The notes beneath the pieces were generated by a model, which saw only the letters and a list, made by a program, of their open reading frames with translations, was not told the origin of the DNA and did not search any database. Positions 55,360 to 64,000 of a stretch of 64,000 nucleotides of DNA are shown one piece after another; position 1 is the first letter of the stretch, and every line of letters begins with the position of its first letter. The position numbers and the translations under genes were made by a program. The stretch comes from Cytospora piceicola. Lineage: Eukaryota; Ascomycota; Sordariomycetes; Diaporthales; Cytosporaceae. The stretch spans positions 1 to 64,000 of the forward strand of contig JALQBC010000057.1 of NCBI GenBank assembly GCA_023375675.1. The letters run 5' to 3'.

Positions 55360-58290
55360 AACGATTATAAGCCTTCCCTTTACACCTATACGTTACAACT
55401 TCTCTTATAATAAATATTCTTTATAACTTTATCCTTTTTCTTTTTCTCTTTCCCTCCTTTAAGTTATAACACTTAAGTCTCTATTACTAAAACGAGCTTT
55501 ATATACTATAAACTAGATCCCTGCCTCTTTACTTACAAACTACACGCTCCTTTATTTTATACTGCTATATAGCCTTAATACCCCTTTTAGCTATTCGGCT
55601 TATCGCTGTCTTTATATCGCGCCTTTTATATATATCCGATATTACCCTTTATACTAACTTATATTCTAAATAAAGAAGTTAAACCTGTTCCCTTTAATAG
55701 CTTTATAGCTAAATAAAACAAAGCGGAATAATCGTTATTTTAATACTTTATCGTTACTATATTTAAATAAAAAAGTAAAAAGATAAGTATATATATTAAA
55801 GGTTTTACCGCTGTAGTTATAGCGCTCGATTCATTACTATTTCTTTTTACTTTTATAGCTTACTTAAAGTAAGCTATTAAAGTATATAAACGTTATAATA
55901 TATGTTTATATAGCTAGCCTAACCTATCTTTAGCTTATTAATTATAGTAGCCTTTAAGCCGTTTTCCCTTACTAGCCTTAAACTAACGTAAGCCGCTTTA
56001 TTTATAGTCTTTATAGCTTCTTTACGTTTTAAGAAGCTATATCTGTTCACCTTTATTACGCCTTATATATATTTACTATAATTATAGAATTAATAATTAC
56101 TTTATCTTATAATATCGATATATATTAAATATATTAATAATAACCTTATTATCTTTAACCTATTTATTTTCTAAGGCCTTTTACTATTAAAACCGATAAT
56201 TACCTTTTCTTATATCTTTTATACGCTTATAAATAGTATAATATTTCTTTAGCTTAAGTTAAAGTTATTATATAAATCGTTACCGGCCTTACTTTTAGCG
56301 ATATTATAAAAGTATAAAAGTAATATACCGGGTTTATATTATACCTTTTCAATTGAACCGTTTATATACACTTACTTACGCCTTAGCCTTTCTTTTATAT
56401 CTATAATTTTCAAATTCAACCTAATACTTTATAATATATAATAATTATAGCCCCGATTTTTATTATAATATAAGGTTTCGATAATAGTAAATATAATATA
56501 TACGCTTTTATTTAAACTAAAATAAAAATAGTTATAAGTTAAGTATTATTTAGCTACCGATTTATGAAAACACTTTATACTAGCTTCCGACTTTTCAGCT
56601 TACTTTTAACTTAACGTTTTAAAAAATAAACTTTAGTTGTATAATATATATAATATACCTACTTTTATAATTTATATAGTTATACCTATATTAAACATTA
56701 TCTTAACTATAATTAAACCGGCTATAATATATTATATAAATACCTTTTATAATATAGTAATTATTAAAGATTATATATTATAGTGCTTTCTTAGCTATCC
56801 GGTATATTTAAAGTATAAAAAGAAATATCTTTAACGCTTTATTATATAATAACTTTAACCTTAATATAAATTTAAAGTAAAAAGATTCTAGGCTACTTAT
56901 ATAATAATACCGGTACTTTTAGCCGATATTATTACTAATAGTTTAAAGCCGATATACTCTAATTACCTTACTTTAAAAGCTTAAAAAGTCGTTTTTACCT
57001 TTCTAGCTATTAACTATTCTTTTAGCCTAAACTTTTTCGCTATAAATATTATCCGGCCCGACTTATTATATATACTTTATTAACAAACTTATCTAATATT
57101 CTTTTTTTTTATATACTACCTTTAAGAACTTTTTATATTTTAAGTTAATAAATACGTTTTAAGTTTAATAATTTAGCTTTTAAAGTTAGCGCCGATATAA
57201 TTTTCTTTTAAAACTTATAAGCTAAGCTTTAAACTTACCGCTACTTTATAAAAGAGAACAGAGATTCGCACTGCTGTAATATATAATACTTAAATTAAAA
57301 GGCCTTATTACTGCAGATTAATCTGATTAACTAAATAAAAAGGCTGCCTGCCTTACAGACTACCTAGGTACATTATAACGTTTAATAGTAACTAATTAAA
57401 GTAACTATTTAAATTAATTAAAGCTTTTCGATTAGATTGAATTAAAGCGATTAAATGAAACTAATTAAATTAAAGTAGTTAAGGCGCTAGCTAATCAGAT
57501 TAATCTATAGCGATAAGGGCCTTTACTTAATATATAGTATAAGATAGCAGTGTAAATCTCTATACTAGTAGTATAAATCTCTGTTCTTTTATAAAAACTT
57601 ACTTTAGCTATAATTGTTTTATTTTAATAAAAGACTAAATACAAACCTTTTTTATTGCTTATATTAAGAAATCCTTATATTATATAATATTTAAACTTTA
57701 ACTATTTAACTCTCTATACTAGTTTACTATTTTATTTAATAACGTTATTTTTATTTAGTTATACTATTATTAGCTAGAAACCGACTTAGTTTTTAACTTT
57801 TTAAAATAATAAGTTATTTTATATACCTTAATTATTATTAAAAGCTTAAACATTATTTATTAAATATAATAAACAAACTATACCTAGTATACCGGCTTTA
57901 AAAACTAGATTATTATATAAGTAAATAATATTAAACTTATAGCTTTTAAGCTTTTTATATTAACTTATAACTTTAGTAATATAATTATCCTTGTATTTTA
58001 TAGTTTTTTAAAGCTTTTATATAAGTTCTTTACTTACTATATATAAAATCCGATTATTATACTTTTTAGATAATAGTCTTTATCGGTACGCTTTATTATT
58101 ATAACCTTTTTCGCTTATACCTTAACTTTACTTAAAAGGCTGAGTTTATATAGCGTATTTTACGTTTTATAGCTATTTTCCTATTAAACTTAAATACCTT
58201 TATATAGCTAAATATACTTATTAATAAGATTATAACTTTATTATAAAATAACTTTTAAGCTACTAAGAAACTGGTATTTGCTTTTAGCTT
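55360..58290. mobile_element. Unidentified repeat X, copy 2
   Basis: This is the second copy of X and is uninterrupted where copy 1 carries the Gypsy element (near 56276-56290). It carries the second MITE at 57254-57587, where copy 1 is empty (52045-52053). A minus-strand stretch near 56090-55900 stays open for about 55 codons (for example RYSFLKRKEAIKTINKAAY) and may be a remnant of its protein. The type of element remains unknown; edges are approximate. Confidence 0.7.
57254..57587. mobile_element. Fold-back MITE, copy 2 (334 bp) with target duplication
   Basis: It is inverted relative to copy 1, with terminal GAGAACAGAGATT and AATCTCTGTTCTT. The nine bases TTTATAAAA occur on both sides (57245-57253 and 57588-57596), a target duplication of 8-9 bp. 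X copy 1 has the uninterrupted site (TTTATAATA, 52045-52053). An 8-bp duplication would fit a hAT-driven non-autonomous element. Confidence 0.9.
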
Positions 58291-59891
58291 TATTACTATA
58301 TAGTAGTTTTCGAAGTATTACGTTATATATAAAGTTATATTAGCTATATTTACCTTATACTTACCTTTTATATAATAGTAGTTTTCAGCTATAAAATAGC
58401 ATAATAAAAAGTAATTATATAGTAAACTATAAAGTAAACTATATTATAATAATATAATACTTTCTAAGTTATAATACCTGGTTTTTATTTTACTTTAATA
58501 GCTTTACTATAAAAAGAAATACTAGCTATAATTTCGTAGCTTATTAAAATAATACCTATATTTATTATAATGGTAGGTTTTTTTATATTTAAAGGTTTTT
58601 AACGCTAAAGTCTAAGGCGCTTTTAAAGCTATTAACTAGTCTTTAAAGATATACTTTAAAGCTATACTTATACTTTTATAATATTATATTTATATTAATA
58701 ATATCTCGGTTATTTAAGGTATAGCCGGCTATATACCGAATAGCTTTTAATATAAGCTTTTAATTTTTTAAAAAATTATTTTTTATATTATAGTCTTAGC
58801 TTTTATTATTTAAAGCTTAAGCTATGTTAATATTAAAAATAATAAAAAAGCTAATTAAATCGTTAAAGCTGCTATTTAAAATAAGTATTTTAATAAACTA
58901 AGTACACTATACTTTATAAAGAATCTACTTAAAAACCTAAATACAATCTTTTAAATAAAAAGGTAAAATATATAAAAACAAACGATTTATTTTAATTATT
59001 AATAGTATATAAGCGTATTCATTAGCTATTAAAGATAAAGCTTATAAGCTATAATTTCAGTATTAAAACTTATACTTTCTTATTAAATTCTTTATAAATA
59101 TTTAATAATATATATAAGCTATAATAACTTTATTATTTACTATAAACGATTTAAGTATATATATATAGGTTAGCTGTATAAATTCAAATAACTATAATAA
59201 CTAAGCTACTTTTTAAAGTACTTACATACTATAATCCTTTTTTAAGAAATATAAGGCCGAATAATTAAACTTATCTTAATCTATATAAGATAAGAGTAGT
59301 TACAAGCCTTTATTACTAAATCCGGTATCTATAATACTTTTCCTAACTATAAAAGCGATATAGAGTAATATAAGTTTTATTTGTTAAACTTAGACTTATT
59401 AAGAACGGTAAATAAAGCGTAATAAAAAGGCACTACTCCCTTAATTTAAACACGCCTTATAGGAGGCATATTATATATATAGTATATATACAGACGTAAA
59501 TATTATTATTATTATTCTTTATAACTTTATAACCTTTCTTTATAACCTTTTTAAAAGAGCGAGTGATTTATTAAATTAAAGTTTAATTTAAAACTAAGTT
59601 TAAACTTCTATATCTAGTAATTTAAGTAAGTAAATAATGTATTTTAAATATAAGCTGATTTATAAGCTTCTAGCCTATAAAGTAGTATATATTATAATAA
59701 GGTTAAAGATTTTAAGAAAGTTTTAAGTTTCTATTTACTTTACTTAAGCTGTTAATATATACCTTTATAGCTTTACGTAAAATATAATAAGACTTATATA
59801 GCTAATATAGAGATAATACTATTAACTTTACAGCTTATATTTAAGTTTAAAATATAAGATTACTTACTTTATAAGTTATATAAAAGCTTTT
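58291..59891. other. AT-rich RIP block before Gypsy copy 2
   Basis: Further heavily mutated AT-rich DNA. The first part may continue X. I see no termini or recognisable protein fragments. A TTATTATTATTATT run lies near 59500-59515. The Gypsy LTR starts at 59892. Confidence 0.5.
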
Positions 59892-60356
59892 TATTATAAC
59901 CTAAGGTTAGGTTACTAAGGGATTATACAGTTAAAAGTTATATATAGCCTAAGTAGGGCTAGTATATCCGGACAGACGGAATCTTTATAAAGGAGTTCCG
60001 GCCGACTAAAGTAACCTATTAAGGTTAAGGTTATAAAAGAAAGTAACTTAAAGAACTTAAAAACTAACCTTTTAAGTCTTATACTAAAACTCGAAAAACT
60101 TGATAATAAGATTATTAAGCTATACTAAAGAGATAGGTATATAATATAGTTATTATTATTATTTAAATAGCTTTTATAGTTACTTTTTAGTTATTAATTT
60201 AAGTATTATCTTTATAATAGGTTTTACTACCTTTTAATTATTATAATAAATAAAGCTTAGAATATTATTTAGTTTTTATATATATATTCTACTAATAATA
60301 TAAACCTTATCGGTTATAATAAGTATCTTTATAAAGGTTATACTATAATTATTATA
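59892..60356 (+). repeat. 5' LTR of Gypsy copy 2
   Basis: It aligns with both LTRs of copy 1 at its ends (TATTATAACCTAAGG... and ...AAAGGTTATACTATAATTATT). At about 60033-60145 a different sequence replaces the middle of the copy 1 LTR, making this one about 45 bases longer. This is a variant LTR of the family. Confidence 0.88.
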
Positions 60357-60429
60357 TTTTAATAACTTTTATTTAATACGGTTTTAATATATACTATTAA
60401 ATAATATTCCGATACTTTATTATAATACC

Positions 60430-63400
60430 TAATATTTTTATAACCAATAGTAAAAGGCTTATAAAAGCTTTCGCTTTAATTAACGATTTTTAAAGTAAGT
60501 ATAATAAACTTATAGCTAATAAAGAAAGTAAAAAAAAGAAAGAGAAAAAAGTTTTATATAAAGCTATTAAGTTTAAAAACCTTAAAATTTTCGATAGTAT
60601 TAAGAGAACTTTATAAAGGTTTTTTATAATAACTAAGGCTTACTTTCGATATTATAAAAACGACTTTATTACAGAAAACGATAAAATCTTTTTTATAGCT
60701 AACTTACTTAAATAAAACGCTTTTACTTAGTTCGAACTTATTATATACAACTACTTAAAGAATAACTATAACTCGTTTAAAAAAGATAGTACTATTAATA
60801 TCTTCCGGAACTACGTTTTATTTGAAGAAGTATTTAAAGGAACTTTCGATAAACTTAAAGAAAAATAATAAGTAAAATAAGACTTAGTTAAATATAAATA
60901 ATAAACTTTAATATTTAACTACTTAATAAATTTCCGATAAACTTTTATAAAGTTAAAATAGTTTAACGAACTTTTAATAATACTATTCTATAGTAAACTA
61001 AAGGAAAACGTTAAAGATAAACTAACTAAAGAAAATAAACTAAATAACTTTATAGATTATATAAAGAAAGTAGTTTAAATCGATAATCGACTATATAAAC
61101 GATAATTAAAAAAAATAAAGGCTTAAGCTAGTTAACAGATCTTATTAAAGACTTTACGTCTTTAATACCGGAAAATAATTTTAGTATAAAAGGAACAGCT
61201 ATAATAATATTATATACAGATAATATATAAAACTTATAAAGCTTAACGTAACTAAATATAAAAGTAAATCGAAATTTAAATACTTTAACTATAGTAAAAA
61301 AAGACATTTTATATAAAATTATAGAAGTAAATTAAAGAAAATATAAAAGCTTATACTTAAAAGATAATAATATAATAATAATATAAAGTATCGAACTTTT
61401 ATAATAAGAAGACGAGAATTACTATATAATATAGTAATTTAAAATAATAACTTAAATTACTTTAATACTAACTATTTAGTAAAAGTAGCTAAAGAAAAAT
61501 CGGAAAATAAATAAAGCTTTTAAAAAACCTTTGTAGATTATAAAAAAGAAATCTTATTTAAACTATATCGAAATAATATCATTACTTTTCTTAATACTTA
61601 AAAAATTAAAACGAAAGTAAGTACTAGCTATATAACTACTTTTTAAAAAGAAAAACCTTTTAAATAAATATAAGCCTTAAAGACTATAGGCGAAATATTA
61701 TAAATAAATAAAAAATAAGTTGTTAAATTTATTAAAAAATAAAAAGTAATAATCGATATTATTAACCGATTAATTTTAGAAAAAGAATTATAAGAACTTA
61801 AACTATATAGTAACGTAAGTTTAGAAAATATATAAAAACGCGAAAACGATTTTAATTAGTAAATCGACGATAATATTATAAATAACCTTACTAAAAAAGA
61901 AACATAATAAATCGTTAAGATAATAAAAAAGAACCCGGTATTATTTTAATATATATTAAATAACCGGCGCTACTTCTTAAATAATATAGCAGATTTTATC
62001 TTCTATAAAAACGATATTCGATTCGCTATATACGGCGTATTAATAAAAAAACCGGAAAAGCTACTTATAATAAAACGGTATAATAAAGCGACTAGTTTTA
62101 TTTAACCTTAAGATATATATAATATATTATATAAGTCGTTTAAATCTTATATATTAACGATAAATATAAAGTATATTACTTTTATAAGGTATAAAACGAT
62201 TTCTTCTTATAGTAATATACGAATATACTAATCTTATAAATTTACCGAATTAACGATATTATTTAGTATTACTATAAAACAGATAAAAGAAATTTAAAAG
62301 ATTACGTTATTTTTACATTAGATAAAGAATATTACTCTTTAAACTATATAAGAATAAAGTTTACTATTAAAAACTATCTTCTAAATATCTGTTATATTTA
62401 TTTTTAATATAAATATATAAAGTAGTATAGAATAATAGGAATTCGAGGTAGATAAAGATCAGAGAAAAACTAACTTTAAACTTCGAAATAGTTATTAAAA
62501 AGCGTTTAAAAAAGAACGTTTTAAAAGGAAAACTCGAAAGAAGAAATAATACCTTCTTAAGAAATATACAAAGTAACGCTTTTTAAAAAGAAATAAAACC
62601 GAGCTAAAAGATTAGTATAACAGGTAACAGAATAAGTAAAAAATAAGTTAAACTATTAAAAATAAAGCTATTTAATAGTAAAAGACTAAAACAGTTCTTT
62701 AACGTAATAAAAGTTTATAACTATAACTACCTATAACTAAAAATATAAATCGGTAGAATTAAACTATATATACTTTTAGATAGTAGTGTTTAAAAGGACT
62801 TTATATCTTAAATATTAACTAGCTTATTATAAAAAAAAACTATATTAACTAAGAACGATCGAAAAGACTAATATTACTTATAATAACAGATAAATTAATA
62901 ATAAGACTAATTATTTTCTTATTACTATTTAATAATATTATAAGACTTTTAGCTTTAATATTATAGACCTTTTAAATTATAACGTAATACTAAGTATTAT
63001 ATAGCTTAAAAAGTATAACTTACGTATTAATTAAATTACTAGTTAAATTAATTAAGTAAGCCGTACTTTAGTTAAAAGCATAATTAATAATATTAAGAAA
63101 AAGAGTTTAATCTTTAAAGATAGCTTAAGTAAATAGCATTTAAATATACTTAATAATACTTTTAAAAGAGTTTAAAGAATTATTTAAACTTTAAAAGTTA
63201 TATTAAAAAAAGACATCTTAAAAAAGAATTATATTATTAAAGAAGTATAAATAAAGCTTTTAAATAAATTAAATATTATATAACTATACTTAGTATTATT
63301 ATAATAAGCTAAAGAAATAATTAGAAACGTTAATATAACTAAAAGAAAATAATAGTTAATAGCTATAACTTAAGTAATTTAAAATATCGAAGGATATAAG

Positions 63401-64000
63401 TATAAAGTACGAATATAGTAAAAAGCTAGGCTATTAGTAATAAGAATAATTATAGTAACTAGATAAGGGACTACTTTACGTTAAAAACAACGGTACGAGT
63501 ATAAGGAAATAGTTAAATAAATATAAAAGCTATTCCGACGATTTATAAGCTACTTATAAAAAGCTAAAAAAGTAAAGAAAAAAACTAAAAACTATATTTT
63601 AAAAGAATATAAGAAATATATTAAACTATTTTTAAAAGTTTTAAATATTAAATTATTTAAATATACTTAATAAAATTATAAAATACCTTTAAAAGAAGGA
63701 ATATAACTAAAGTTCTAATAAATCTATAAGTTAAATAAAAACTAACTAAAGGTATTCCGAGAATATTTAAATAAAAACTTAGCGAAAGGTTATATATAAC
63801 AATCGATATTACCGGTAGGATATTCGATTCTATTCGTTTTAAAGAAAAACGGAAAGTTAAGACTATACGTTAACTATTAATAGTTTAATAAAATTATTAT
63901 TAAAAATAAATACCTTTTACCTTTAATCGAAGAACTTAGAAATAAACTATATAAAGTAAAACTCTTTATAGCTTTAAATTTAAAAAAAGCTAATAATATA
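60430..64000 (+). pseudogene. Gypsy gag-pol remnant, copy 2, partial
   Basis: It is collinear with copy 1 from gag to the start of reverse transcriptase. The CCHC knuckle has the same Cys-to-Tyr type changes as copy 1 (FKYFNYSKKRHFI). Frames are closed by TAA and TAG every few dozen codons. RNase H, integrase, chromodomain and the antisense frame would lie beyond the window. Confidence 0.88.

Larger units (their letters stand above)
59892..64000 (+). mobile_element. Gypsy (Ty3) retrotransposon, copy 2, truncated by the window end
   Basis: The 5' LTR (59892-60356) is followed by gag-pol remains homologous base for base to copy 1. The CCHC remnant is near 61261-61330 and the protease near 62775-62805. 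The reverse-transcriptase start VNY..FNKIIIKNKY.LPLI is near 63870, and the sequence then ends. It is more AT-rich than copy 1 and has lost more CpA, for example in the gag region. The LTR has a middle segment of about 110 bases unlike copy 1. Confidence 0.93.

Overview
The window looks like nuclear DNA of a filamentous ascomycete (Pezizomycotina, possibly Sordariomycetes; the class is an inference). Two kinds of DNA alternate sharply. GC-balanced islands (about 0.4-9.1 kb and 19.4-38.1 kb) hold genes with short or no introns and pyrimidine-rich upstream tracts, and one cluster of TACCTAGGTA-type palindromes. AT-rich blocks (about 9.1-19.4 kb and 38.1-64 kb) are almost empty of CpA and TpG and full of TpA, the signature of repeat-induced point mutation (RIP). 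Their only recognisable content is dead transposable elements whose reading frames are broken mainly by TAA/TAG at former Gln and Trp codons.

Layout: a (TTACAG)n array opens the window (1-142). A gene-poor stretch follows to 4.7 kb, then gene A (minus, 4736-8709, ~1286 aa, low-complexity, 5' exon inferred). A RIP-mutated Copia retrotransposon (9119-17742) has matching 166-bp LTRs and a CATAG/TATAG target duplication. Nested in it is a 2267-bp Fot1/pogo-type DNA transposon (14906-17172) with ~43-bp terminal inverted repeats (TIRs) flanked by TA. Gene B (19814-21300, one intron in frame) starts the second island. Next come ~7 kb without a confident gene but with duplicated ~415-bp modules, and then genes C (28272-30998), D (32903-33985), E (minus, 34106-34783) and F (35861-38077). 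C, E and F each have a hydrophobic segment that could anchor them in a membrane; C, D and F are rich in simple amino-acid tracts. None matches a family I recognise, so no pathway can be assigned.

The right part holds a ~1-kb (TAAG)n satellite (38.72-39.74 kb) ending beside a nested perfect hairpin, and a complete but RIP-killed Gypsy element with a C-terminal chromodomain (43067-51030; 420-bp LTRs, TTAAA target duplication). A second copy of that Gypsy family is cut by the window end (59892-64000). The full Gypsy copy carries an antisense reading frame of ~230 codons between pol and the 3' LTR. It is inserted in an unidentified repeat, called X here, whose second copy (about 55.36-58.29 kb) lacks the insertion. 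That second copy instead carries a 334-bp fold-back MITE that is absent from the first. The two X copies thus serve as empty sites for each other's insertions and give the order of events.

Coordinates of degenerate elements were read by eye; edges described as approximate may shift by tens of bases.
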